Position numbers and translations under genes: made by a program
Notes under the pieces: generated by a model
The model's input: the letters and a program-made list of their open reading frames with translations, nothing else
What the model was told of the DNA's origin: nothing
Databases searched by the model: none
Source: Verrucomicrobiaceae bacterium
GTDB lineage: Bacteria > Verrucomicrobiota > Verrucomicrobiia > Verrucomicrobiales > Verrucomicrobiaceae
Assembly: GCA_019694165.1 (NCBI GenBank)
Contig: JAIBCL010000008.1
Coordinates: 1 to 64,000, forward strand
Direction: 5' to 3'
Length of the DNA stretch: 64,000 nt
Shown here: piece by piece, positions 42,501 through 52,716 of the stretch
How positions within the stretch are numbered: position 1 is the first letter of the stretch
Layout: each line of letters begins with the position of its first letter

Positions 42501-43282
42501 CGGTCCACCTGCATGGCTTTGATCACGATCTGATCAAAGCGCGGATCAATGCCGGGAACGCGAATCGAGGGCGCCATCCACGCACCGCGCGGAATCTCGC
42601 CCGTGAGCATCTGGTAGAGCATGACACCGACGGCGTAGAGGTCGGCGCGGCCATCGACATTCATGCCCGCCATCAGCGCCTCGGGGGCGACAAAGTCGGG
42701 CGTGCCCACAGCCATGTTGCTTTTGGTAAAGCCGGTGGTGTCTGCCGCTGCCTTGGCGAGGCCGAAGTCGGCCACCTTCACGCGGCCCTGTGTGTCCACC
42801 ATGATGTTTGCGGGCTTGATGTCGCGGTGGACGATCCCATTCCCATGCGCATAGGCCAGCGCATCACACACATGCGCGGCGATGGCATGGGCGTGCGCGG
42901 GCGGCAGGCGTCCGCTGGCGGTGATCATCTGATGCACATCCGTGCCCTGCACATACTGCATCACGAAATAGAGCAGACCGCCGGGTGTCTCACCCGCATC
43001 ATAGACCGCTACGATGCCCGGATGCTCCAGCTTCGCCATCGCCTTGGCCTCGCTCTTGAAGCGCTCGGCGAAGTGCATGTCGCCGTCTTCAATCGCCGGC
43101 GGCAGTATCTTGATGGCGACCTCGCGGTCGAGCGACTTCTGCCGTGCATGATACACCGCGCCCATGCCGCCACGACCGAGCAGGCCGAGCACGTCATACT
43201 GGGGCAACTCCGAAGACAAGGTGGCCGGATCGGGCGGCTGCCAATGTTTGCTGGGTGTGCTCGGCGGGATAGAGGAGGACAT
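39599..43282 (-). CDS. Receptor-type Ser/Thr kinase with LamG-like and leucine-rich-repeat ectodomain
   Basis: A 1227-residue membrane kinase. The kinase domain covers about 30-280: LGRGGMGAVY (35-44), K58 in VAIKIL, HRDIKPAN (152-159) and DFG (172-174). A Pro-rich linker leads to a single membrane helix at 359-380. Outside are a low-complexity region (384-530), a concanavalin/LamG-like domain (about 530-720: YDFEIEFTTIKGEDV, VRVLMDGKEVAAW), a coiled segment (about 740-900), and leucine-rich repeats to the end (LKTLNKLILKCPNM, VHLQKLSLGNSKI). This suggests sensing of a surface or extracellular ligand and phosphorylation of unknown cytoplasmic targets. Three repeat elements are read in frame in the ectodomain. 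Confidence 0.92.
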   Translation of the reverse strand: MSSSIPPSTPSKHWQPPDPATLSSELPQYDVLGLLGRGGMGAVYHARQKSLDREVAIKILPPAIEDGDMHFAERFKSEAKAMAKLEHPGIVAVYDAGETPGGLLYFVMQYVQGTDVHQMITASGRLPPAHAHAIAAHVCDALAYAHGNGIVHRDIKPANIMVDTQGRVKVADFGLAKAAADTTGFTKSNMAVGTPDFVAPEALMAGMNVDGRADLYAVGVMLYQMLTGEIPRGAWMAPSIRVPGIDPRFDQIVIKAMQVDREARHGSAAELRAHLDSLLMPAVPAPDLQRYSSAQMPRQRVAQASGMPPNAAGTAAPPSRQPAPPQGGRSVRQNAVPAASPAPQPRTLASAPTAKSKTPLLIGIGAVAAIAIGAFVMMGGKKEAGRAAGPPAAASGSASSTSPNAALAGASAPPPTASKPALSPSASSARASADGIKPGTTPPPAKPDARPGNPGPQSAQTLPTSTPSKIPPTSPEPKASGTASATPSTPGRAAAPSAAANGPAMSNAGSASASPNAALAGASAAVPPLATQVNLLSFVVAQHEQRWGNWSQTSDGGREFIASDTHKAGRLEFSPLAPEEYDFEIEFTTIKGEDVAQVIAIPGHWFIWRMLGPPALGYSFDGKGPGDSSRTEARGQHPRLVVGQRYRSLVEIRRNSVRVLMDGKEVAAWKGDLRRLTDDDAPYKLNDPGHLGVAVNQLTSLRLHKAELRPPGSPDFALAAKQEQQKAEQAKAADAIAAIPELKTLHEQFVKLQGERVTAPFEKDVAALNTSYLGGIDREIEKEKKSGHLDGVLALEAEKKLIVERASRSLSPASNERDARSTMPIPALDDDTTPANLKALRKIYRDTFAKHEATRAANLKALTDPLTIRLKQLESTLTQQNRIDHAKVVREYRDRLSSGETPDQSDRTSADGTKSSASSPGSTMASPKYSQHEIIDWLLNTVKTTVHIRTIKGVVVLEPGAPIPKGRLNVFKIQAAQNSGDWPITDDDLAKFGELEEVTEIQSANCPNINGTGFPHLRKLKTLNKLILKCPNMVGANLAKFPDLPNLVELYGIQNYTPDEFGLMPPLKNWHIFNQSQSECVTTAHLAACAARKSLVDLAFGNSSISDEALSGLSGAVHLQKLSLGNSKIIGEGLRHLTRLTKLSFLNISGEKFDPANLSALAGMKSLVSLNTHGGFLLANGDAWVQHLSALKGQLTELEIGYAKDVPDELVERIQRALPKTKVKIRK
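40819..40877. repeat. 59-bp inverted-repeat element in frame inside the kinase ectodomain
   Basis: Ends GTAGAACGAGCGTCTCGCTC and GAGCGGGACGCTCGTTCTAC are inverted copies (22 of 23 bases with the flanking TT/AA). The element is translated as VERASRSL...NERDARST in the middle of a coiled region (EAEKKLI before it and ALDDDTTPANL after it). Confidence 0.85.
41713..41812. repeat. In-frame repeat element in the kinase linker, copy 1
   Basis: About 100 bp running from GGCGCTTGCTCCTGCAAGCG to GGAGCAGCCGCCCTGCC. On the coding strand it gives GRAAAPSAAANGPAMS and SPNAALAGASA. The GGCGCTTGC...GCAAGCGCC hairpin and the GGCTG...CAGCC hairpin mark its two ends. Confidence 0.75.
42048..42131. repeat. In-frame repeat element in the kinase linker, copy 2
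   Basis: 84 bp beginning GGCGCTTGCTCCTGCAAGCG and ending GGAGGACCAGCCGCCCTACC, a second copy of the element at 41713-41812 with a shorter centre. It encodes GRAAGPPAAASGSAS and SPNAALAGASA immediately after the membrane helix. Confidence 0.75.
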
Positions 43283-43477
43283 GCGGGCAGGATTCTGATG
43301 AAAAGGCGGGGGAATGACAAGGGGGCATTTCTTTCAGCAAGAGCAATCACCGGTGCCCTTGCGATGAGAACTGCGACGAAAACGTGAAAGGCGTGCGAGA
43401 TTGATCAATGGTGCCTGACGCATTCCGCCCACTCTTTGTCGTGGAGTTGCGCGGGCTGGAGCCGTTATGATCGGCTC

Positions 43478-45094
43478 ATGAAGCTCTTTTCGTGCCTCGC
43501 CCTCGCTTTTGCCACCACCGCGCTCGCCGATGACAGCGCCAAACTCGTCGAGCTGCTCGCCAAGGACGGCGCCGTGACCATTCCGGCAGGCGACTACCAT
43601 CTGGATGGCTCGAAGACGGTCCCGCTGCGCTCGAACACGACCGTGATGGCCCATGGTGCGCGCTTCATTCTACCCGAGAAACTGCCGGACCAAGCCCGCG
43701 TGGTGCTTTTTGCCGGAGAAAACATCGCGCACTTCGCGTGGCATGGCGGCGAGTTCATCGGGCATGTGTTTGATCCGGCAAAGAAGGACAACACCTGGGA
43801 ACCCAACGCGAACACCAAGGGCATCGAAATCACCACGACGGTCGCAGGCGGCACGCATGACATCTTGTTTCGCGACGTGAAGTCGAACGGCATGGCAGCG
43901 GCCGTCATCGGCGTTCACGGGCTCTATGACAAGAAAGACGAAGCCAACGTCAAGGCCTACGCCGAGCGCGTGGCTGTCGAAAGCTGCACCTTGCTGCGCA
44001 GCGGGAAGTTCATGTGGGACTACGGCTGCCTGTGGCAGATCGTGACCTTCCCGGAGCACTACGAGCCTTGGGAGGCCGAGCGGGCCCTGAAATACTTCCG
44101 CACCGACTTGATGCGCGAAGTGACGTTCGATGGCGACCGCGTGCGGCTCGACAACACGAAGCGCCCGATCCTCCTCAGCGCCACCAACGAGCCAACACAC
44201 GCCCTCACCTTCCTCGGAGCCGATTTGCCGAAAAACATCATCAAAGGCCGCCAATACTTCGTCGTCGAATCCGCTCCCGATTTCATCAGGATCGCCGAAG
44301 ATCCCGGCGGAGCTGCGATACGCTTCGACACGGTCGCGAAAGGCCAGCTCGCGTTCAATCTGAGCGGCACCTACCTCGGCGCGTACGCCCCGACAGGCAG
44401 CGGACCCGGCAAAGGAGCCTTCGACATCGTCGGCGCACGCGATGTGCGCGTCACCGGCTGCCAGATCAGCGCCATTGGCGATACGATGCACATTCAGCGC
44501 TGTCGGAACATCATCTTCGCGAACAACCACATCCTCGGCAGCCGCATGGGTGCGTTCTTTTTGGCCGAGTTCTGCCAGAACGCCACCATCACTGGCAATC
44601 TCGTCGATGGCACCAATGGCAGCCGCGTCATCAGCGTCGAAAAGAGCTGCACGGATGTCACCATGACCGGCAACACCTTCCGCGGCGGCGGACGCGGCGC
44701 CTGGATCAACCAGCCCGTGAACTTCATCATGACCGGCAACATCTTCATTAACAACACCACCAAAAACGACCCCGATCCGCACCTCGGCCGCATCGCCTTC
44801 CAGACCGCGAAGCCCGGCCAGTTCCCCGAGCTTTACTTCACGCTCTACGATCCCGGCGCCACCTACGGCCCCATCATCGTGAAGGACAATATCTTCCAAC
44901 TTGGCGACCACTGCCCCGAGGAAGCCGTCACCTTCGCCCCGAACGGCCACGACCTCGTCTTCACCGGCAACACCTTCCAAAACAAGCCCGCCACCATCGT
45001 CATCGATCCCACCTGCGTCCGCAGCACCATCGAGCACAATCTCGGCGCAAAGACCGTGAAGAAGTCCGTCGATTTCAATCACGGGCGGCGTTAG
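43478..45094 (+). CDS. Secreted right-handed beta-helix protein
   Basis: 538 residues from ATG 43478. Fourteen extra codons upstream were rejected because the signal peptide MKLFSCLALAFATTALA begins here. The body consists of repeated short strands: DGAVTIPAGDYHLDG, NTTVMAHGARF, DVRVTGCQISAIGDTMHIQRC, NATITGNLVDG, DVTMTGNTFRG, NFIMTGNIFINN, PIIVKDNIFQL, LVFTGNTFQN. These are parallel beta-helix coils of the pectate-lyase-like superfamily. Members bind or cleave polysaccharides outside the cell; no catalytic triad could be assigned. The next gene follows after 10 bp in the same direction. Confidence 0.87.
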   Translation: MKLFSCLALAFATTALADDSAKLVELLAKDGAVTIPAGDYHLDGSKTVPLRSNTTVMAHGARFILPEKLPDQARVVLFAGENIAHFAWHGGEFIGHVFDPAKKDNTWEPNANTKGIEITTTVAGGTHDILFRDVKSNGMAAAVIGVHGLYDKKDEANVKAYAERVAVESCTLLRSGKFMWDYGCLWQIVTFPEHYEPWEAERALKYFRTDLMREVTFDGDRVRLDNTKRPILLSATNEPTHALTFLGADLPKNIIKGRQYFVVESAPDFIRIAEDPGGAAIRFDTVAKGQLAFNLSGTYLGAYAPTGSGPGKGAFDIVGARDVRVTGCQISAIGDTMHIQRCRNIIFANNHILGSRMGAFFLAEFCQNATITGNLVDGTNGSRVISVEKSCTDVTMTGNTFRGGGRGAWINQPVNFIMTGNIFINNTTKNDPDPHLGRIAFQTAKPGQFPELYFTLYDPGATYGPIIVKDNIFQLGDHCPEEAVTFAPNGHDLVFTGNTFQNKPATIVIDPTCVRSTIEHNLGAKTVKKSVDFNHGRR

Positions 45095-45104
45095 TTCCAC
45101 CACC

Positions 45105-45683
45105 ATGTTCCTCCGCCTCTCAACACTTCTCGCCATCGCTTTCCTGACCTCCGCAGCGCACGCGGAGCAGTTCGTGCTCTTTGATGTGACGTTCACCTTC
45201 ACACAGGAAGACGCGCTGAACTCAAAGCCGAGCCAGTCCCACTACTACCTGAAAGACGACCGCCTGAATCCGCAGCGTCCGAAGGATTGGACCGCACCGG
45301 TCGATTACCGCAACGGCACGGTGCATCTGCGCCTCGAAGTGCTCGAAAAGCCGGCGGGCGGCCAGCCCGCGTCGTGGAGCGTGTGCTACATCCCCTACAA
45401 GGGGCAGAACCACGGTTATGGCTGCATCGGGACGGGGCCGTATTCGAAGGCAGGCTTGATCGAAAAGGACCTCGATATGACGAAATTCTGGCAGAACGAC
45501 GACATTGTCTGGAGCCAGGGCATCAAGGAGATGCACCTGGTGCTCAAGGACGACAAAAACCTCCACGCCCACAAGCGCCCCGATCCGGAGAAGTTCTTCC
45601 CGACGAAGGTGCGCATGACGCTGACCCAGGTGTCGAAGGGAGCGAAGTATGATGAGAAGCTGGTGCCGGAACTGAACAAGTAA
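45105..45683 (+). CDS. Small secreted protein of unknown function
   Basis: 192 residues with a clear signal peptide (MFLRLSTLLAIAFLTSAAHA). The mature part is beta-rich, with two Cys residues (SVCYIPYKG and YGCIGTGPYSKAG) that could form a disulfide. It ends KYDEKLVPELNK. I recognise no domain. It is probably co-transcribed with the beta-helix gene 10 bp upstream and may act on the same substrate. Confidence 0.8.
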   Translation: MFLRLSTLLAIAFLTSAAHAEQFVLFDVTFTFTQEDALNSKPSQSHYYLKDDRLNPQRPKDWTAPVDYRNGTVHLRLEVLEKPAGGQPASWSVCYIPYKGQNHGYGCIGTGPYSKAGLIEKDLDMTKFWQNDDIVWSQGIKEMHLVLKDDKNLHAHKRPDPEKFFPTKVRMTLTQVSKGAKYDEKLVPELNK

Positions 45684-45707
45684 AGCAACCTCGCTCCGAG
45701 CACAGCT

Positions 45708-47098
45708 TCACGCGATCACTCCGCGCACCACCTTGCCGTACACATCGGTGAGCCGGAAATCGCGGCCGGCGTAGCGATACGTGAGACGTTCGTGATCGAG
45801 ACCGAGCAGGTGCAGCATCGTGGCATGAAGGTCGTGGAGATGGACTTTGTTCTCGACGGCAGTAGTGCCGGTTTCATCCGTGCTGCCGTAGGGGATGCCG
45901 CCTTTCGTGCCGCCGCCGGCGAGCCACATGGTGAAGCCGACGTTGTTGTGATCGCGACCGTTGTTCTTGTTCAGCAGCGGTGGGCGGCCAAATTCGCCGC
46001 CCCAGACGACGAGCGTGTCTTCGAGCAGACCGCGTTGCTTGAGATCGTGCAAGAGAGCACCGACGGGCTGATCGGACTCGAGAGCGTGCTGCGGATGATT
46101 TTTGAAGATGTCGGTGTGGTCGTCCCAGAAGTCCTGATTCACCTGCACGAAGCGCACACCCGCCTCGCAGAAGCGACGCGCCATCAGGCACGCGCGCCCG
46201 ATATGATCCGTGGGCTTGCCATCGCCGATGCCATACATCTCGAGCGTCTTCGGTGATTCGTTATTGAAGCTCATCACCTCGGGCATCTCTCGCTGCATGT
46301 TGAAGGCGAGTTCAGCGCTATTGATGAGTCCTTCGACGAGCGCGTTGCTGCCATCGCGGGTGAGTCGCTCGTGATTAAGCTGCAGGAGCAAATCGAGCTG
46401 GCGGCGTTGCGTGACGACATCGTGCTTCGCGTTCTTCATGAACGGAAGTTGAATATCCTTCAACGATGCCATCGGCACGCTGTCGCTGCCGGTGCCACCG
46501 TGGCCGATGGGTGTGCCGTTGCATGCGGCAGGCAGGAAGGCGCTGCTGTAATTGAGCCCGCCGCCGCCTTGGAAGCCGGGATTGATGCTGACGAAGCCGG
46601 GCAGGTTTTGATTCTCCGTGCCCAGACCATAGGTCACCCATGAGCCGACGCTCGGTCGCGTGAACGCGAAGCTGCCGGTGTTCATCTGGAGGATGGCCTG
46701 TGGATGCGCGTTGTGATCCGTGTGCATCGAGTTGATCACGCACAAGTCGTCCGCGTGCTGCGCGATGTGCGGCAGCAGATCGGAGATCATCATGCCGCTC
46801 TGTCCGCGCGGGCGAAACTGCCACGGGCTCTGATAAAACATCGTGGTGCTGCCTTCCTTCACCGGCTTCTGATGCTGCTTCGACAGCGCTGGCTTGTAGT
46901 CGAACGTGTCCACCTGCGAGGGCCCGCCGCACATGAAGAGGAAGATCACGCGCTTCGCCTTCGCCGGGAAATGCGTGCCGCGCGGCGCGAGCGGATTCAC
47001 GGCGTTGCTCGCGAACAAGCTCTGAAACGCAAGCCAGCCAAAGCCCGTGCCGGAGGCTCGGAGGAGTTCGCGGCGGGTGTTGATGGGGAAGTTCATGC

Positions 47099-47102
<4 letters not shown>
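45708..47102 (-). CDS. DUF1501 protein (sulfatase/alkaline-phosphatase-like fold), Tat-exported
   Basis: 464 residues with the twin-arginine start NTRRELLRASGTGFGWLAF. Family landmarks are FLFMCGGPSQVDTFDYKP, GVRFVQVNQDFWDDH, WGGEFGRPPL and HDLHATMLHLLGLDH. It lacks the formylglycine motif of true sulfatases. The start overlaps the stop of the PSD1 gene (ATGA, 47099-47102), the classical PSD1-DUF1501 couple. It resembles the DUF1501 protein at 5550-6911 more than the one at 54909-56360, judging by the shared N-terminus and C-terminal RLTDVYG. It is the last gene of a six-gene minus-strand run. Confidence 0.94.
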
Positions 47103-49129
<2,027 letters not shown>

Positions 49130-49211
49130 AAGCAGCCGCAAACCTACGGGTGCAAGACGGCAAAGTTGCATTTCTGGGCTGGACGACCCGGACAACCCGC
49201 AAATTGACCGC

Positions 49212-51527
49212 TTATCCCCGCACGCGGAACTTCTGCACGCGCTGGTTCGATGAATCGACGACGTACAAGAAGCCCTTCGAGTCGAAGACCATCTGGTGAG
49301 GCAGGCGGAGCTGGCCGGGTTTGTCGCCCGCTTCCGTGAGGCCTCCCAGCAGCTTGCCGGTCTCGTCAAAGCACTGCACGCGGTCGTTGGACGAACTCAC
49401 CCACACATGCCCATGTGCATCGACGACCACCGCGATGGGGCCGGCCAGCGCGTTGCGGTCCGCCTTCTCGCGTCCACCGAAGCCGCCGGGCGCGGTAGTG
49501 TTCGCACCCCAGTGCAGCACGGGTCTGCCCTCCATCGAGAGCTTCTGAATCCGGCCGTTCTTCGCTTCCGTGGTCCACAGTGCGCCGTCGCGATCCAGCG
49601 CAATGAAATGCGGTCCGCCGAAGCGGCTGCCCTTCTCGTCCGCGCCGCCGAACTGGCCGGGCTCGTTTCCATGCGTGCCGAACTTTCCGAGGAACTTCCC
49701 GTCCAAACTGAACCGCTGCACGCGGTTGTTGCACTGGTCGGCGACGAGCAAGGTATTGTCTGGCGCGATGAGCAAGCCGCCCGGTTCGTTGAACTCGCCA
49801 TCGCCCGCGCCTTCCTGGCCGATGCGGCGCACAAGTTTGCCCGAGGCATCATGCACGTCGATGCGGTGCTGAGTGATCGACGAAACGAAGATCAATCCCT
49901 CACGGCTCACCGCGATACCCGAGGCATGCTTTAGCACCGGGAACGAGGCGAGCGGCTTGCCGTCCGAGTCAAACTTCTGCACACGCCCGCCGTGGAATTC
50001 AGGCACGAAGAGTTCGTCCTTGTCATTGATGGCGATGCCGATGGGTGACTGGAACTTCCCCGGCTCCTCGCCCCTGCCTCCGAATTCCAGCACAAACTCC
50101 AGCCACACTTGCTGCCCTGCCCCAGATCCCGCGTGCAGCTTGAAGGCCGACAGGCTGCGATGCTCGAACGGCAGCGGCGTTTGCGCGGGCATCGCATCAC
50201 GCACGGCCTTGAGCTTCGCCTTCGCCGCAGTCGATGCCTCGTCGAACTTCACAATGGGCATCATCTCGAACGGGTCCTTGTCGATGTCGAACAGCTCATC
50301 GCGATTCTTCAATTTGTAGCGTTCATCGCGCACTACACGCTCCGAACCATACTCGTTGAAGATCCAGGAGCGCGGTGCCTTGCCTTCGCTCTTCAAAAAC
50401 GCGGCGAAGCTTTGTCCATCGAGCGTCACATCCTTTGGCCGCGAGGCACCCGTGAGATCGCAGATGGTCGGCAGGATGTCGGTGAAGTCGGCGAGCGCAC
50501 CGGTGCGTCCGCCTTTGATCTTTGCCGGGCAATTCACCATCAGCGGCACATTGCCACCAGCTTCGTTGATTTGGTAAAGCCCACCTTGCATCACGCGTCC
50601 GTTTGCGCGCGCGGACAATGCTTTCTCTGTGCCGTTGTCGGACGCGACGAAGACGATGGTGTTGTCGCGCAGGCCGAGCTTGTCGAGTTCAGCGAAGAAC
50701 TGGCCCACCAGCTTGTCCGCGTAGCGCAGCATGTCGGCGAACTTCGCGTGCTCGTCTGCGGGTGGTGCGTTGTGATTGTCCGGCGTGAGCACCACGGGCT
50801 CCGCTGCATTCTGACCGTGCGTGAGCAACATCGGGTAATAGAGGAAGAACGGCTCGCTGCGATGCCTGCCCAGGAACTCGAACGCAAACTGCTGCATCAA
50901 ATCAGGCCCGAACTTGCCTTCATCTCGCTCGCGCCTGCCGCTGCGGATCAGCACCGGGTCCCAGTAGCGGCTCTCGATCTTCCGCGTCGCTTCGGTGAGG
51001 AAGGCTGCATCGCGCCGCGCGATCGCGTCTTGGAATTGTTTGTTGAATGCCGCATCCACCTTGTCGCGATCGATGCTGCCAGGCCACACGAGTTGCTCCT
51101 GGAAGCCATGCTGCGTGAGCGCGTCCGGTTCGTCGTAGAGATTGTTCACCTGCCACTTGCCCGCGATGCCCGTGGCATAGCCCGCATCGCGCAACACACG
51201 CGCGATGGTCACCTCGCGCTTCGGATCGAACCCGCCGCCGCTGTAGAGGGCGGCGTCGTGATGCAGATACCAGCCCGTGCGATGCGGATAGCGCCCGGTA
51301 AGCAATTCCACGCGACTCGGCCCGCACACCGTCGTCGTGTAGCAGTTCGCAAACCGCACGCCCTCCTTCGCGATGCGATCCATGTTCGGCGTGCAGTTCT
51401 CCTCGCTGCCATAGCTGCCGAACCACTCGCGCCCGACGTTGTCGAGCAGGATGAAGACAACGTTCGGACGTTCAGCTGCGTGGCTGATGAGCGAGAACGC
51501 GAGGACTAGGAACAGGGCGAGTCTCAT
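49212..51527 (-). CDS. Secreted sulfatase fused to an NHL beta-propeller
   Basis: 771 residues with signal peptide MRLALFLVLAFSLISHA. Residues 20-470 are a Cys-type sulfatase: DN at 29-30, CGPSR at 68-72 with the formylglycine C68, GKWQVNN, and SDNGTEKALS. Residues 490-771 hold five to six NHL repeats (GKFQSPIGIAINDKDELFV..., GEFNEPGGLLIAPDNTLLVADQCNNRVQRF..., LRLPHQMVFDSKGFLYVVDSSNQRVQKF), which should form a propeller. The propeller may bind the glycan or a partner. Sulfatases rarely carry this domain. The metal pair is DN rather than the usual DD, which could affect activity. Confidence 0.9.
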   Translation of the reverse strand: MRLALFLVLAFSLISHAAERPNVVFILLDNVGREWFGSYGSEENCTPNMDRIAKEGVRFANCYTTTVCGPSRVELLTGRYPHRTGWYLHHDAALYSGGGFDPKREVTIARVLRDAGYATGIAGKWQVNNLYDEPDALTQHGFQEQLVWPGSIDRDKVDAAFNKQFQDAIARRDAAFLTEATRKIESRYWDPVLIRSGRRERDEGKFGPDLMQQFAFEFLGRHRSEPFFLYYPMLLTHGQNAAEPVVLTPDNHNAPPADEHAKFADMLRYADKLVGQFFAELDKLGLRDNTIVFVASDNGTEKALSARANGRVMQGGLYQINEAGGNVPLMVNCPAKIKGGRTGALADFTDILPTICDLTGASRPKDVTLDGQSFAAFLKSEGKAPRSWIFNEYGSERVVRDERYKLKNRDELFDIDKDPFEMMPIVKFDEASTAAKAKLKAVRDAMPAQTPLPFEHRSLSAFKLHAGSGAGQQVWLEFVLEFGGRGEEPGKFQSPIGIAINDKDELFVPEFHGGRVQKFDSDGKPLASFPVLKHASGIAVSREGLIFVSSITQHRIDVHDASGKLVRRIGQEGAGDGEFNEPGGLLIAPDNTLLVADQCNNRVQRFSLDGKFLGKFGTHGNEPGQFGGADEKGSRFGGPHFIALDRDGALWTTEAKNGRIQKLSMEGRPVLHWGANTTAPGGFGGREKADRNALAGPIAVVVDAHGHVWVSSSNDRVQCFDETGKLLGGLTEAGDKPGQLRLPHQMVFDSKGFLYVVDSSNQRVQKFRVRG

Positions 51528-51587
51528 GCGGGTGGAACGATCTCGCGCACTCCATTCCTGCGTGTTTCCTGGCGAGTCGATGTCTGG

Positions 51588-52712
51588 TCACGCCATGCGA
51601 AATGCCTTCCCCAGTTTGATCACCCGCTCGGCTTTCGGATACCATCCCTTCGGAGCGTGTATCTTCGTGTGCAGGTAGCACTGCACGCGGACTTCATCGC
51701 TTCCTTCGGTGAAGGTGAGCAGCCGGCTCATCGGACGTGAGCGCGCGGAGCCGTGCCAGCGGGTGAGCGCGCAGCAGTTGATGAAATTGACATCCCACTT
51801 GCGCTCGATGTGCGTGCGGCCGTGGAAGTTGTCGTCGGGGTTCGTGTGCGTGTGACCTCCGAACCAAAGGTCAATCGTGCCCGGATGCGCGGCGAGGTAG
51901 TTCTCAAAGGCCATCGCCTTGGGCTTGTCGTCGAGAAAGTAGAGATACGATGCGCCTTCGACCGCCGTGCCCGCATCCTTTTGCACGCCATGGTAGCGGC
52001 TCTTGAATGAACCGTCGGGCAACTTCTCCACGCCTTCCCAATCGCCTGAGCCAACGGTGGTCTCGCGCAGCATGTGATGGTGCGCACTGATGACGATCAA
52101 GTCGCGATTCGCCTCCACGCGCTCACGCCACCAGTCGAATGTTTGCTTCGTCACCGCGCCTGCGGGATAGCCGCCGAGCTTTCCTCGTCCCATGGGCAGG
52201 GGCAGATCATTGCGGTCGCTCATCATGAGAAACATGGCATTGCCGATGCGGAACTCATAGCGCTCCCACGAGCCGGTGACGGGATGCTTTCGACGCTGTG
52301 GATCGAGTCCGGAGTGCGCAGTGTTCTCGCCCAGCGGATCGACCCACTTGCGAAACCACGCCATCTGCGGCTCGCCCGCGCGGCTGGCATCGTGATTGCC
52401 CGCGATGTCATAGAAGTCCTCGCGACGATGCTTCTTGAGCACGCCGAACTGCCGCACGAGTTCCGCACCCTCATCATCTTGAGGCGGCCCCTGATTCCCA
52501 GAAAAGTCACCGACATTGATCGCGATGTCCCAGTCGAAGTCACGCTCGGAGTCACGAATCGCATCCGCCAGCGACTCCCGCTTGTGCTCGATGTCCGTCC
52601 CCACATGCGGATCGCCAATGGCCCAAAGTCGAAACGTCCTGCCCACAGGCGCTGCTTTCGCTGCACCGGCGATGGCGGCGGCAGACGTGGTGATGAAGCG
52701 GCGGCGTTTCAT
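51588..52712 (-). CDS. Tat-exported calcineurin-like metallophosphoesterase
   Basis: 374 residues from ATG 52712. The upstream frame overlaps the cytochrome gene and was rejected. The twin-arginine-type start MKRRRFITTSAAAIAGA is followed by the full metal-site set: DPH (D34, H36), GD (68-69), GNHD (105-108), HHH in VISAHHHML, and GGHTH. The enzyme probably removes phosphate from an extracytoplasmic ester; the substrate is unknown. It begins 4 bp after the cytochrome stop codon and is 60 bp before the sulfatase-NHL gene, so it belongs to the same transcript. Confidence 0.9.
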   Translation of the reverse strand: MKRRRFITTSAAAIAGAAKAAPVGRTFRLWAIGDPHVGTDIEHKRESLADAIRDSERDFDWDIAINVGDFSGNQGPPQDDEGAELVRQFGVLKKHRREDFYDIAGNHDASRAGEPQMAWFRKWVDPLGENTAHSGLDPQRRKHPVTGSWERYEFRIGNAMFLMMSDRNDLPLPMGRGKLGGYPAGAVTKQTFDWWRERVEANRDLIVISAHHHMLRETTVGSGDWEGVEKLPDGSFKSRYHGVQKDAGTAVEGASYLYFLDDKPKAMAFENYLAAHPGTIDLWFGGHTHTNPDDNFHGRTHIERKWDVNFINCCALTRWHGSARSRPMSRLLTFTEGSDEVRVQCYLHTKIHAPKGWYPKAERVIKLGKAFRMA

Positions 52713-52716
52713 GGCT

